A stretch of 64,000 nt of DNA from Sporomusaceae bacterium (GTDB taxonomy: Bacteria > Bacillota > Negativicutes > Sporomusales > UBA7701). Location: NCBI GenBank assembly GCA_031460455.1, contig JAVKTQ010000010.1, positions 78,784 to 142,783 on the forward strand, in the 5' to 3' direction. The notes under the pieces were generated by a model that saw nothing but the letters and a program-made list of their open reading frames with translations, did not search any database and was not told where the DNA came from. Both the position numbers and the translations under genes were made by a program. Positions 8,132 through 16,998 of this stretch are shown here, in pieces; position 1 is the stretch's first letter, and each line of letters opens with the position of its first letter.

Positions 8132-8899
8132 TCATCTTTTAATTGGGTCGAAGGTGCTGATTTCGCCGCCGGACCGGTCGTTACGCAAAATAACGACATC
8201 CACCCGGCGGTTCTTGGCCCGGTTCTCGTCTGATGTGTTGGGGTACAGGGGGCGGTACTCGCCGTAGCCCAGCGAAGCCAACCGTCTGGGGTCGGCGCCG
8301 TGCTTGCCGATGAGATAGCGCGTCACCGCGATCGAACGGGCGGCGGACAACTCCCAGTTGGAAGGGAACTGCACCGTGTTGATCGGCAGGTTGTCGGCGT
8401 GACCCTCCACCCTTATGTAGCGCGGCGTATTCTTCAGCGCGAGGCCGACCGCGTCCAGCATGGCCAACGATTCCTGGCGCAGTTCGGCCTGGCCGAGATC
8501 GAACAGCACATTATCCAGAAAACGGATCGTCAGCCCACGCTCGTCGACGACGAACGCCATCTGCTTCTGGTCCTTGACATTCGCCTGGACTTTCCGGATG
8601 ATATCCTGGAAATCTTCCGTCTCCCTGCTGCCGTCCATGCTCATAGCCTGCTCGACCGCCTGGGTGCCCTGCTGGGTATAAATAAGGCTTGAGGCCGAGC
8701 CTTCGGTACGAAAAGCCACCGCCAGGGAGTTCTTGAGAGAATTGAACTTGGCCGCGTCCGCCTTGCTCATCGCGTACATGATGACGAAAAAAGCCATCAT
8801 CAGGGTGATCAGATCAGCGTAAGTCAGCAGCCAGCGCATCATGCCGGCCGCATCGTGACCCCCTCCGCCGCCTCCCCCGCCGCCGCGTCTTTTGGCCAT
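8132..8899 (-). CDS. motB: MotB-type flagellar stator / OmpA-domain protein
   Basis: A 255-residue inner-membrane protein with one N-terminal membrane helix and a C-terminal OmpA-like peptidoglycan-binding domain (EGHADNLPINT, then GYGEYRP). In the helix, TYADLITLMMAFF carries the Asp (D29) that conducts protons in the stator. Odd points are a run of nine glycines just before the helix and the lack of an adjacent motA. The ATG at 8899 follows GGAGTGGG. It is upstream of cheR, so a motility or surface-sensing role is likely; the motA partner must be elsewhere. Confidence 0.85.
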   Translation of the reverse strand: MAKRRGGGGGGGGGHDAAGMMRWLLTYADLITLMMAFFVIMYAMSKADAAKFNSLKNSLAVAFRTEGSASSLIYTQQGTQAVEQAMSMDGSRETEDFQDIIRKVQANVKDQKQMAFVVDERGLTIRFLDNVLFDLGQAELRQESLAMLDAVGLALKNTPRYIRVEGHADNLPINTVQFPSNWELSAARSIAVTRYLIGKHGADPRRLASLGYGEYRPLYPNTSDENRAKNRRVDVVILRNDRSGGEISTFDPIKR

Positions 8900-9009
8900 A
8901 TTCCCACTCCTTCAGTCGCCATCGAAGTGTCTATACATAACAAGTCCCCGTATTTGGCTTTCTTCGACAACAACCGGCATTATTCCTACAAGAAATGTAA
9001 AAGCAATTA

Positions 9010-9037
9010 AAGGGATGGTGAATTTTCACCATCCCTT
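9010..9037 (-). terminator. Intrinsic terminator of ald
   Basis: A near-perfect palindrome AAGGGATGGTGAA / TTCACCATCCCTT followed on the minus strand by TTAATTGCTTTT. Confidence 0.8.
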
Positions 9038-9067
9038 ATCATCGGCCGCTTATTTTTGCCTAAAGAC

Positions 9068-10183
9068 TTAAAGCGCTTCGGCCAGCGGCGTATACCCCAG
9101 CCCCAGCGCGTCCGCCACCGCCTGATACGTGACCTTGCCGTTCACGACATTGACGCCCTTGGCCAGGCCGGCGTTATCCATGACTGCCTGCCGGTAACCG
9201 TTGTTGGCGATCTGCAGCGCATATCCGAGCGTCGCGTTTGTGAGCGCGAACGTCGACGTGCGGGCCACCGCGCCCGGCATATTGGCAACCGCGTAGTGAA
9301 CCACGCCGTGCTTGACATACGTCGGCTCGCTGTGGGTGGTTACGCGGTCGATGGTCGCCACCGAACCTCCCTGGTCGATCGCGACATCGACAATCACCGA
9401 GCCCGGTTCCATTGTCTTGACCATTTCCTCGCTGACCAGCTTGGGCGCCTTGGCCCCCGGCAGCAGCACGGCGCCGATGAGCAGGTCGGCCTTGCGGGCC
9501 CAGCAGGCGATATTATAGCTGTTGGACATAATCGTCACCACGCGGCCGCTGAACAGGTCGTCGAGATAATTCAGCCGCTCGGTCGAGCGGTCGATCACCG
9601 TGACCCTCGCGCCCATGCCCACCGCGATTTTGGCGGCGTTGGTGCCGACGATGCCGCCGCCGACGATGACCACCTGGGCAGGTTCCACGCCCGGCACGCC
9701 GCCGAGCAGGATGCCCTTGCCGCCTTCCGGCTTTTCGAGGAACTGGGCGCCGATCTGCACCGACATCCTGCCGGCCACTTCGCTCATCGGCGTCAGCAGC
9801 GGCAGCGACCTGTTGGGGCCTTCGATCGTCTCGTAGGCGATGCCGACGACCTTCTTGTCGAGGAGCGCCTTGGTCAGGGCGGGCTCGGGCGCCAGATGCA
9901 GATAAGTGAACAGGATCTGCCCGGCGTGGAAGAGGTCGTATTCCGCCGCCAACGGCTCCTTGACCTTCATAATCATCTCGGCGTCGTCGAACAGCCGGCG
10001 TTTATCGGCGATAATCCGGGCGCCCGCCTTCTCGTAGGCCGCATCGCTGATGCCGCTGCCGAGGCCGGCGCCGGCCTCCACCATCACGTCGTGACCGGCG
10101 GCCACAAGCGTCGCCGCGCCGGCATGGGTAAGGGCCACCCGATTTTCATTATTCTTGATTTCCTTTGCAACTCCGATAAGCAT
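9068..10183 (-). CDS. ald: Alanine dehydrogenase
   Basis: A 371-residue NAD-dependent enzyme interconverting L-alanine with pyruvate and ammonia. [18 protein letters not shown] is a typical Ald start, MKVKEP contains the substrate lysine, and the NAD fold [13 protein letters not shown] is present. Length equals the family norm. The ATG at 10183 is behind a GGGGGAATATAAGG stretch. It is monocistronic, with a terminator at 9010-9037 and a sigma-54-type promoter at 10235-10250, unusual for this gene and implying control by an enhancer-binding activator. Confidence 0.95.
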   Translation of the reverse strand: MLIGVAKEIKNNENRVALTHAGAATLVAAGHDVMVEAGAGLGSGISDAAYEKAGARIIADKRRLFDDAEMIMKVKEPLAAEYDLFHAGQILFTYLHLAPEPALTKALLDKKVVGIAYETIEGPNRSLPLLTPMSEVAGRMSVQIGAQFLEKPEGGKGILLGGVPGVEPAQVVIVGGGIVGTNAAKIAVGMGARVTVIDRSTERLNYLDDLFSGRVVTIMSNSYNIACWARKADLLIGAVLLPGAKAPKLVSEEMVKTMEPGSVIVDVAIDQGGSVATIDRVTTHSEPTYVKHGVVHYAVANMPGAVARTSTFALTNATLGYALQIANNGYRQAVMDNAGLAKGVNVVNGKVTYQAVADALGLGYTPLAEAL

Positions 10184-10234
10184 CCTTATATTCCCCCTAC
10201 TTACGTTGATTGTGTGCAAAACACGATTAAATAA

Positions 10235-10250
10235 TGCAATAATTGTGCCA
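10235..10250 (-). promoter_or_regulatory. Sigma-54 promoter of ald
   Basis: On the minus strand the sequence is TGGCAC-AATTA-TTGCA, matching the sigma-54 consensus including the GG-N10-GC spacing. The -12 GC would place transcription start near 10223, about 40 bp before the ald ATG. It lies among ATTGTG/CACAAT half-sites (10209-10227 and 10242-10259). Confidence 0.8.
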
Positions 10251-10284
10251 GCACACAATAGCGGCATACAGCAAGGGATTCGTC

Positions 10285-10354
10285 TATTACGGAAGCTTTC
10301 GTTTACAATATCGGAACTATTTATTTCCACCACGGAAACTTTTATTACCGAAAC
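10285..10354. repeat. Direct repeats upstream of the sigma-54 promoter, possible activator sites
   Basis: Four degenerate copies of TATTACGGAAGC start at 10285, 10307, 10329 and 10343 (variants AATATCGGAACT, ACCACGGAAACT, TATTACCGAAAC). The first three are exactly 22 bp apart, two helical turns. They lie about 60-130 bp upstream of the expected ald start, where enhancer-binding proteins bind. Confidence 0.55.
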
Positions 10355-10361
10355 AGGGTGT

Positions 10362-10395
10362 AAAATGACCCGCCGCCTTGCCGGCCAGCGGGTCA
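10362..10395 (-). terminator. Intrinsic terminator of the hyp/amidohydrolase operon
   Basis: TGACCCGC (10366) pairs with GCGGGTCA (10388) with an inner GC-rich stem; TTTTAC follows on the minus strand. Confidence 0.75.
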
Positions 10396-10404
10396 GGCAT
10401 TTCC

Positions 10405-11577
10405 CTATTCTCGCCAGGCGGAAATCGTCTGGGCGGCGTCGATTTCGCCCACCGCACCGTCGAGTACGACCAGCCGCGGCCGCGAAGTCACCGCCAGCGG
10501 CGGCCCGTCCCACACCACCACATCCGCGTCCAGGCCGGGCGCGATGCGGCCCACCCTGTTACCGACCCCGAGGATGTCGGCCGCTTCGGCCGTGATCGCC
10601 TTGAGCGCCTGCTCCTCAGGGAGACCGAACCGCACCGCCAGCCCGGCATACACGGGCAGAAAAGCCGCAGGCAGCACCGGGTGGTCGCTCATCAGGGCGA
10701 AGCGGACGCCATGGGCGGCGAGCACCGCCGGGGCTGCGAAGCTGCGGTCCTTAAGCTCGAGCTTGCTGCGGGTGGTCAGGTTGGGGCCCACCACCAGCTT
10801 TGCCTGCCTTGCGGCCAGCAGCTCGGCGATATTATGCCCTTCGGTGGCGTGCTCGACGATTACCTCCACGCCGAACTCGGCCGCAATCCTGAGCGCGGTG
10901 ACGATATCGTCCGCCCGATGGGCGTGAGCCCGAAGAGGCATCTCGCCCCGCAGCACCCTGGCCGCCGCCTCCAGGCCGAGATCGTACTTCCAGTCCTTCT
11001 CGCCGGCGCGGGCGAGGTAATCTTTCGCCCTGAGCAGCGTCTCCCGCACCAGAGCGGCGGTCGCCATCCTGGTGACGGGGGCTTTTTTCTGCTCGCCGTA
11101 AACCCGCCGGGGGTTCTCTCCGAAGGCAATCTTCAGTCCGGCGTGGCGCTTGAGCAGCATCTCCTCCACCGCCGCGCGGCGGCGGGTCTTGATGACGCTG
11201 CACTGGCCGCCCACCGGGTTGGCGCTCCCCGGCGCCACCATGACCGTCGTCACTCCTCCGGCCAAGGCGTCGGCCAGGCCGGCGTCGTCGGGGTTAATGG
11301 CGTCGATGACGTCCATCTCCGGTGTTGTCGGCTTGCTGGTCTCGTTGACCTCTTCCCCCGCCCAGGCATACGACTCGGTATACACCCCAAGATGGGTGTG
11401 GGCGTCGATAATCCCCGGCGTCACGTACCGGCCGGCCGCGTCGATGACGGTCGCCGCCGCCGGCACGGCCACACGCTCGCCGACGGCGACAACCCTGCCG
11501 CCCTCGATCAGCACCGTGCCGCCTTGCAGGGCCGGCCCGGCCATCGTCAGCACCGTTCCTCCCGTCAAAGCCAGCAT
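10405..11577 (-). CDS. Amidohydrolase (imidazolonepropionase/dihydroorotase superfamily)
   Basis: A 390-residue metal-dependent hydrolase. [13 protein letters not shown] contains the HxH metal motif, other likely metal ligands are in IVEHATEGH, and SDHPV holds the catalytic-type Asp near the end. The N- and C-terminal strands form the composite beta sandwich usual in this superfamily. The ATG at 11577 is eight bases after GGGAGGG. It starts 2 bp beyond the hypB stop, so it is the last gene of the hyp-protease operon. The substrate is unknown. Confidence 0.85.
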   Translation of the reverse strand: MLALTGGTVLTMAGPALQGGTVLIEGGRVVAVGERVAVPAAATVIDAAGRYVTPGIIDAHTHLGVYTESYAWAGEEVNETSKPTTPEMDVIDAINPDDAGLADALAGGVTTVMVAPGSANPVGGQCSVIKTRRRAAVEEMLLKRHAGLKIAFGENPRRVYGEQKKAPVTRMATAALVRETLLRAKDYLARAGEKDWKYDLGLEAAARVLRGEMPLRAHAHRADDIVTALRIAAEFGVEVIVEHATEGHNIAELLAARQAKLVVGPNLTTRSKLELKDRSFAAPAVLAAHGVRFALMSDHPVLPAAFLPVYAGLAVRFGLPEEQALKAITAEAADILGVGNRVGRIAPGLDADVVVWDGPPLAVTSRPRLVVLDGAVGEIDAAQTISAWRE

Positions 11578-11578
11578 A

Positions 11579-12256
11579 TTAAATTCCCTCCCGGCCGGCG
11601 GCAGCCTTCTTGACCGCAACCTGGGCCCGCAGCCAGTCGTACCAGGCCTCCAGGCCTTCGCCGGTGCGGCACGACGCCGTTATAAGCGTTATCTGCGGGT
11701 TGATGCTCATGATATCCTCGGTCGCGGCGGCCAGATCGAAGCTGGTATAGGGCAGCAGGTCGATCTTGTTCACGACAGCGGCGCCGGCCTGCTTGAAAAC
11801 CAGCGGGTATTTGAGCGGCTTGTCCTCGCCCTCGGTGACGCTGAGCACCGTCGCCTTCATATCCTCGCCGATGTTGAACTCGGCCGGGCAGACGAGGTTG
11901 CCGACATTCTCGATTATCAGCAGTTCGAGACGCTCCAGGTCCAGCCTGTCCAGGACGCCCCTGACCATGCTGGCGTCGAGGTGGCAGCCGCCGCCGGTGT
12001 TGATCTGCACCACCGGCACCCCCTGGCGGGCGATGCGTTCGGCGTCCTTATCGGTGAACAGGTCGCCCTCGATGACCGCCATGGACAGCTCGTCCTTGAG
12101 GGCGGCGATCGTCCTTTCCAGCAGCGCCGTCTTGCCCGAGCCGGGCGACCCCAGCAGGTTGAGAACGAAGATGCCGCGGCGCGAAAGCTGCGCATTTACT
12201 GCGGCGGCGATTTGGTCGTTTTTATCGAGGATATTGGCCATAACTTTGATTTCCAT
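11579..12256 (-). CDS. hypB: Hydrogenase nickel incorporation GTPase HypB
   Basis: A 225-residue GTPase that delivers nickel to [NiFe]-hydrogenase with HypA. The P-loop GSPGSGKT is at 36-43, the metal-binding Cys-His is in NTGGGCHLDA, and a later Cys is in NLVCPAEF. The N-terminal CxxCGC high-affinity nickel site found in some HypB proteins is absent. The ATG at 12256 follows TTGGAGGTGG and overlaps the hypA stop as TAATG. Confidence 0.95.
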   Translation of the reverse strand: MEIKVMANILDKNDQIAAAVNAQLSRRGIFVLNLLGSPGSGKTALLERTIAALKDELSMAVIEGDLFTDKDAERIARQGVPVVQINTGGGCHLDASMVRGVLDRLDLERLELLIIENVGNLVCPAEFNIGEDMKATVLSVTEGEDKPLKYPLVFKQAGAAVVNKIDLLPYTSFDLAAATEDIMSINPQITLITASCRTGEGLEAWYDWLRAQVAVKKAAAGREGI

Positions 12257-12597
12257 TATTCCACCTCCAAATGCTCCACCCGGAGTTCCCGCCCGGAGAC
12301 GATCTCCACCCCCGCCGACCCGCATCCGGGACACAGGAAGCGGAACCGCTCCACGCGGAATTCGCGGCCGCAGTCCCGGCACCTGCCGACGAGTGGCATA
12401 ACCTCCACCTCCAGCTCGGCAGCAGCAGCAGCCGTCCCGGCCGCCAGCGAAGCGAAACAGAAGGTAAGCGCCTCAGGCACCACCTCGGTCATCTCCCCCA
12501 CCTGCAGCTTGATGCGGACGACGGCCGCGGCGTCATTTTCCGCCGCGGCCTGCAGCACTATATCCAGGATTCCCTGGGCGATTGCCATCTCATGCAT
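12256..12597 (-). CDS. hypA: Hydrogenase nickel metallochaperone HypA
   Basis: A 113-residue nickel/zinc chaperone. It begins MHEM, whose His2 binds nickel, and has the zinc pair CRDC and CPGC in the C-terminal half. The length is standard. The start overlaps the upstream maturation protease by 8 bp and the stop overlaps hypB. Confidence 0.96.
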   Translation of the reverse strand: MHEMAIAQGILDIVLQAAAENDAAAVVRIKLQVGEMTEVVPEALTFCFASLAAGTAAAAAELEVEVMPLVGRCRDCGREFRVERFRFLCPGCGSAGVEIVSGRELRVEHLEVE

Positions 12598-13054
12598 CGT
12601 CTAAGCCTCCCAATTCCGCGGCGATCAAGTCCGCCACCCTCCTCGCCGCGGCCGCAACCGGCGGCGACAGCTCCAGTCCCATGTCCATGCCGGCCGGCTC
12701 CACCCCGAAAATAACGATGGGCGGCAGCGTGGCCGACCGGGCCAGGAGCGCCAGAGTCTGGGGAAGGGTGAATTCGTGCAGCGAATAACCGGGGGGCGCG
12801 GCTGCCGTCCCAATATCGTCCGGCGTCAGGCGGTAGACCGATCCCGGTTCGCCGCCGCCCGCGAGGGCGTCGACAATGATAATCCTGGCGGCGTCAAGCA
12901 GCGAACCCAGTATATCCAGCGACGCCACGCCGCCATCCACCGTGTCCACGCCGGGAGGCAACGTTCTTGTCGCCAGCTCGCGCACGACATGGATACCCAC
13001 CCCATCGTCACTCATCAACAGATTGCCGAACCCGACAACCACCGTTCGTCCCAT
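12590..13054 (-). CDS. Hydrogenase maturation protease (HyaD/HybD/HycI family)
   Basis: A 154-residue nickel-dependent endopeptidase that clips the C-terminus of the [NiFe]-hydrogenase large subunit after metal insertion. GFGNLLMSDDGVGIHVV has the first nickel ligand, VDALAGGGEPG the second, and SLHEF the His ligand. The ATG at 13054 follows GGAGGGTAG. It heads the protease-hypA-hypB-amidohydrolase operon. No hydrogenase subunit is encoded here, so the client lies elsewhere. Confidence 0.92.
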   Translation of the reverse strand: MGRTVVVGFGNLLMSDDGVGIHVVRELATRTLPPGVDTVDGGVASLDILGSLLDAARIIIVDALAGGGEPGSVYRLTPDDIGTAAAPPGYSLHEFTLPQTLALLARSATLPPIVIFGVEPAGMDMGLELSPPVAAAARRVADLIAAELGGLDDA

Positions 13055-13119
13055 TCTACCCTCCGCCCGATCTCCATTATTTCCGGGAAATAGATAAATT
13101 CCGACAAACCGCTGCGCGG

Positions 13120-14844
13120 TTAGTTCCTTTTCCGCCGCAGCAGCGCCAGCGCCTCGGCCGCCGGCCGCGTGTTCACGATATCGGCGGCTGTCAGCCACCC
13201 CTTGCGGGCCATGGCGACGCCGTACGCCACATAATCGAGCTCGGCCGGCGCATGGGCGTCGGGGTTGACCGCCAGCAGCACCCCCGCCTCCTTCGCCTTG
13301 CGGCACCACCGCCAGTCAAGGTCAAGGCGGTAGGGACTGGCGTTGATTTCGATAACCGTCCCCGTGGCCGCCGCCGCGGCGACGACAGCGCCCAGGTCGA
13401 CGCCGTAGCCGTCCCTGGCCAGCAGTATCCGGCCGGTGGGATGGCCGAGAACGCCCACATAGCGATTCTCCATCGCGCGGATGATCCGGCGCGTCATGTC
13501 AGCCTCGCTCTGGCGGAAGGCGGAATGGACGGAGGCGATGACGAAATCGAACGCCGCCAGCACCTCGTCCGGGTAGTCGAGCGACCCGTCAGGCAGTATG
13601 TCGCACTCGATGGCCGCCAGCAGCCGGAAATCGGGGTTGGCCGCGTTCAGCCGCTCGATCTCGCGGCGCTGCTCGTCCACCGTCTCCAGCCTGAGGCCGT
13701 GGGCATACACCGCCGTGCGGCTGTGGTCGCTCACCCCCAGATACCCCCAGCCCCGCTCCCGCGCGGCTGCCGCCATCTCCGCCGGCGTCGCGCTGCCGTC
13801 GGAAAAAGTCGTGTGCACATGGAAAACGCCGCGGATATCCTCCGCGCTTACCAAGGCGGGCAGCGCACCGGCGGCGGCGGCCCCGATCTCGCCCAGCCCC
13901 TCGCGCAGCTCAGGCTCTATATAAGCAAGCCCCAGCGCCCGGTAGAAAGCCGCTTCGTCGGCCACCGGCAGCCGCTCGCCGGCTGCCGTCTCAATGCCAT
14001 ACTCGTTGATCTTCAGCCCCTTGTCCTTGGCAAGGCCCCGCAGACCGACATGGTGCTCCTTGCTGCCCGTAAAGTGGTGCAGCGCGGCGGCAAACTCCTC
14101 CGGCCTCACGGCGCGCACATCCATATTCATGCCGTTGGCCAGCTTGACGCTCGTCTTGGTCGGCCCCTGGCCAAGCACCGCTTCCACGCCGGGCAGCGCG
14201 CCCACGAGCTCCATCGCCGCCGCCGGCTCGGCCGCCGCCACGACGATATCGATATCCTTTACCGTCTCCTTACGGCGGCGGATGCTGCCGGCCACCGCCG
14301 CCCTCTCCACCCCCGGCTGGCCCTCCAGCCAGGCGGCGATCTTCGCCGCCAGCGGCAAGGCGTCAGCCAGAAGAAACTGGCCCTGGAACCGTTTCACGTA
14401 GTCGATCCCCTGCAGAATCCGCTCCTGGGTCTTGGCGCCGAATCCGGGGAGCGTCACCAGCCGGTTCTCGCGGCAGGCATACTCCAGCTCCCCGATCGAG
14501 TTGACGCCCAGCTTCTCATGGAGCTGCAGCGCCTTCTTCGGCCCCAGCCCGGGGATTTTGACCAGCTCGAACAGCACCGACGGCACGGACGCCTTCAGTT
14601 CCTCGTAATACGCCAGCCGGCCGGCGGCCAAAAACTCGCGGATCTTGAGGCCGAGCGCCTGACCGATCCCCTTGGTCGCATCCATCCGGCCGCTGGCCAC
14701 AAAGCTCTCCAGGTCGCCGTCGAGCTCCTCCAGAGTCCGTGCAGCCGTCTCGTACGCCCGTATCTTGAAGGGATTTTCCCCTTTCAACTCCAGCAGCACG
14801 GCAATCTCGGCGAAAATCCCTGCCAGCGCTTGCTTATCCGCCAT
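13120..14844 (-). CDS. polX: DNA polymerase/3'-5' exonuclease PolX
   Basis: A 574-residue family X polymerase used in gap-filling repair. The N-terminal half has a helix-hairpin-helix (PGLGPKKALQL) and the catalytic carboxylates in VKDIDIVVAA. The C-terminal half is a PHP exonuclease domain starting GVFHVHTTFSDGS, with VSDHSRTA and GHPTGR as further metal motifs. Full length for the family. The ATG at 14844 follows TAGGAGGTGCCGC. It directly follows the PBP gene by 10 bp. Confidence 0.96.
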   Translation of the reverse strand: MADKQALAGIFAEIAVLLELKGENPFKIRAYETAARTLEELDGDLESFVASGRMDATKGIGQALGLKIREFLAAGRLAYYEELKASVPSVLFELVKIPGLGPKKALQLHEKLGVNSIGELEYACRENRLVTLPGFGAKTQERILQGIDYVKRFQGQFLLADALPLAAKIAAWLEGQPGVERAAVAGSIRRRKETVKDIDIVVAAAEPAAAMELVGALPGVEAVLGQGPTKTSVKLANGMNMDVRAVRPEEFAAALHHFTGSKEHHVGLRGLAKDKGLKINEYGIETAAGERLPVADEAAFYRALGLAYIEPELREGLGEIGAAAAGALPALVSAEDIRGVFHVHTTFSDGSATPAEMAAAARERGWGYLGVSDHSRTAVYAHGLRLETVDEQRREIERLNAANPDFRLLAAIECDILPDGSLDYPDEVLAAFDFVIASVHSAFRQSEADMTRRIIRAMENRYVGVLGHPTGRILLARDGYGVDLGAVVAAAAATGTVIEINASPYRLDLDWRWCRKAKEAGVLLAVNPDAHAPAELDYVAYGVAMARKGWLTAADIVNTRPAAEALALLRRKRN

Positions 14845-14854
14845 GCGGCACCTC

Positions 14855-16837
14855 CTACCTGGGTTCGAAATAAACGGTCACTTCCGCGCCCGGATTGACG
14901 ATAGTGTTCGGCGGCACCGTCTGCCTGACCGCCACGCCGCTGCCCACCGGCACAAAAACCAGTCCCGCCCCGGCCAGGAGATCCCCCGCGTCGCGCATAC
15001 TCCGGCCGAGGACATTAGGCGTCGCCACCTTACCCGGTCCAGGCTTCACGGCCGGCGCCACCGCCTGTTTGGCCGGGGCCAGCGCCGGCGGGGACGGCCG
15101 CGCCGCCGGCACGCTGGCCAGTTCGGCGGCGTTATGCGGGCGGATAGTGAGATAGCGCATCACCTGATTCATAATCTCCCCGAAAACCGGCGCGGCAATC
15201 TCGCCGCCGTAATACGCGCCCACCGGGTCGTCGATGACGACCAGCGCCGCCACCTGCGGATCCTCCGTCGGCCCGAAACCTACGAAAGATGCGATATAGC
15301 GCCCGGCCTCGTAGCCGCCGCCGCTCTCCTTCAGCCTTTCAGCCGTACCCGTCTTACCGGCGAAGCGATAACCCTTCACGGCCGCCCGCCTCCCGCCGCC
15401 TTCGCTGATGACCTTCTCCATCAGGCCGGTGAGCAGCTTGGACGTTTCGGGACTTATCACCTGCCGCACCCGCTGCGTGGGCGTGGCCGACGCCAGCGAG
15501 CCGTCGGCGTTGTATATTTCCTTGATTATATACGGCTTGACCAGTACGCCGTCGTTGGCGATCGCCGACACCGCCGTCAGCAGCTGCAGAGGCGTAACGG
15601 CGATACTCTGGCCGATGGCCATCGTGGCCAGGTCGGAATCGCGCATATCCTGGGACTTGAACAGCAGCCCCTCTTCCTCGCCGGGCAGCTCGATATCGGT
15701 AGCCTGTCCGAACCCGAAAGCGCGGGCGTAGTTATTCAGCCGCTCCGCCCCCAGCCGGAGGCCAATCTGGACGAAGCTCGTGTTGATCGAATTCTTGATC
15801 ACATCGATGAACGGCACCGTTCCGTAGCTGTCGCCGCTCCAGTTCTTGATGCGGCGGCCCGACACCTCGATATAGCCGTTATCGACGAACCACTCGTTCA
15901 TCCCGATCACCTTTTCCTGCAGGGCAGCCGCAGCCACCACCGCCTTGAAGGTCGAACCGGGCTCATAGATTACCGAAACGGCCCTGTTCTTCCACTCCCC
16001 GGCCCCGTAACGGTAAAAGCGGTTGGGGTCGAACCCCGGCCGCGACGCCATCGCCAGGATCTCGCCGGTGCGCGGGTTCATAATAATAACCGTGGCGCCG
16101 CGGGCCTGCGTCCGCGCCATCACCTTGTCCAGGCTCTGCTCGACGATGAACTGGATGGCGCTGTCGATGGTCAGATAAACGCTCTTGCCCTGTTTCACCG
16201 GCTTGAACATCACGCTCGACCGCAGAATGGGGATGCCGTAGCTGTCGGTATCCACCGCCTGTCTCACAAGTTCGCCCTTAATCGTCTTATCGAGCGCCAT
16301 CTCGATCCCGCTCAGGCCGACATCGTCGGTGCCGACAAACCCCAGCACCTGGGCCGCCAGGCCGTCGTTGGGATAATAGCGTTTGCTCTCTTCGATAAAA
16401 CTGAGGCCGCGAATATTCTCCGCCTTGATGAGATCGACAACCTTCTGGGCCGCCTCCGGCTCCAGCGTCCGCTTCAGCCAGACGAAGCTTCCTCCCGCCA
16501 GCAGCCTGTCGCGCACCGCCTCTGTCTTCATATCCAGGATGGGGGCCAGCTTCGCCGCCATTGCGGCCGGCTCCTTGTTAAACTCGCGGGGATTAACGTA
16601 CAGCGACTTGCGAAGACTACTTATGGCCAGTTCGCGGCCGCTCCGGTCAAAAATCGTGCCGCGCGGCGACTGAAGCAGCTTGCTGTCGCGGAGCTGCGTG
16701 CGCGACTTCTCCGCCAGATGCCGCCCCTCGACAAACTGCACCCAGGCGATGCGCCCGACCAGCGCTACGATTGCCGCCAGCAGCAGGAACATAGCGACTG
16801 CGATCGATTTTCGCACCTGCGGCGTGGCCCTCGACAT
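14855..16837 (-). CDS. Penicillin-binding protein 2 / SpoVD-like transpeptidase with PASTA domain
   Basis: A 660-residue class B PBP that cross-links peptidoglycan outside the inner membrane. A membrane anchor lies at about 10-32, then the PBP dimerisation domain with RGTIFDRSGRELA (59-71), and the transpeptidase motifs STFK (295-298), SIN (350-352) and KTGT (495-498). A Pro/Ala-rich linker (about 565-600) leads to a single C-terminal PASTA domain. That layout fits SpoVD (cortex) or FtsI (division); isolation from the dcw cluster and the single PASTA favour a sporulation role. The ATG at 16837 follows TTGGAGGG. Confidence 0.88.
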   Translation of the reverse strand: MSRATPQVRKSIAVAMFLLLAAIVALVGRIAWVQFVEGRHLAEKSRTQLRDSKLLQSPRGTIFDRSGRELAISSLRKSLYVNPREFNKEPAAMAAKLAPILDMKTEAVRDRLLAGGSFVWLKRTLEPEAAQKVVDLIKAENIRGLSFIEESKRYYPNDGLAAQVLGFVGTDDVGLSGIEMALDKTIKGELVRQAVDTDSYGIPILRSSVMFKPVKQGKSVYLTIDSAIQFIVEQSLDKVMARTQARGATVIIMNPRTGEILAMASRPGFDPNRFYRYGAGEWKNRAVSVIYEPGSTFKAVVAAAALQEKVIGMNEWFVDNGYIEVSGRRIKNWSGDSYGTVPFIDVIKNSINTSFVQIGLRLGAERLNNYARAFGFGQATDIELPGEEEGLLFKSQDMRDSDLATMAIGQSIAVTPLQLLTAVSAIANDGVLVKPYIIKEIYNADGSLASATPTQRVRQVISPETSKLLTGLMEKVISEGGGRRAAVKGYRFAGKTGTAERLKESGGGYEAGRYIASFVGFGPTEDPQVAALVVIDDPVGAYYGGEIAAPVFGEIMNQVMRYLTIRPHNAAELASVPAARPSPPALAPAKQAVAPAVKPGPGKVATPNVLGRSMRDAGDLLAGAGLVFVPVGSGVAVRQTVPPNTIVNPGAEVTVYFEPR

Positions 16838-16954
16838 CGTTGCACCCTCCAATAAGCTAATCTTTATGTATATTCGCCGCCTGCCCCGCTTTCCCTGTCC
16901 TGTCGGCCATATTATTAGCCCCGCCCACGGGCGCGACGCAGGCGTATCCCCTCG

Positions 16955-16991
16955 CCAAAAAATAAAACCGGGGCGCATCCCCGCCCCGGTT
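16955..16991 (-). terminator. Intrinsic terminator of terC
   Basis: A perfect 10-bp stem AACCGGGGCG / CGCCCCGGTT (16966-16991) followed on the minus strand by TTTTATTTTTT, 8 bp after the terC stop. Confidence 0.9.
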
Positions 16992-16998
16992 AATAGGT

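Noticed and set aside
9056..10234. Long plus-strand frame over ald
   Set aside because: Antisense to a highly conserved enzyme and rich in His, Arg and Gly; a GC-rich shadow.
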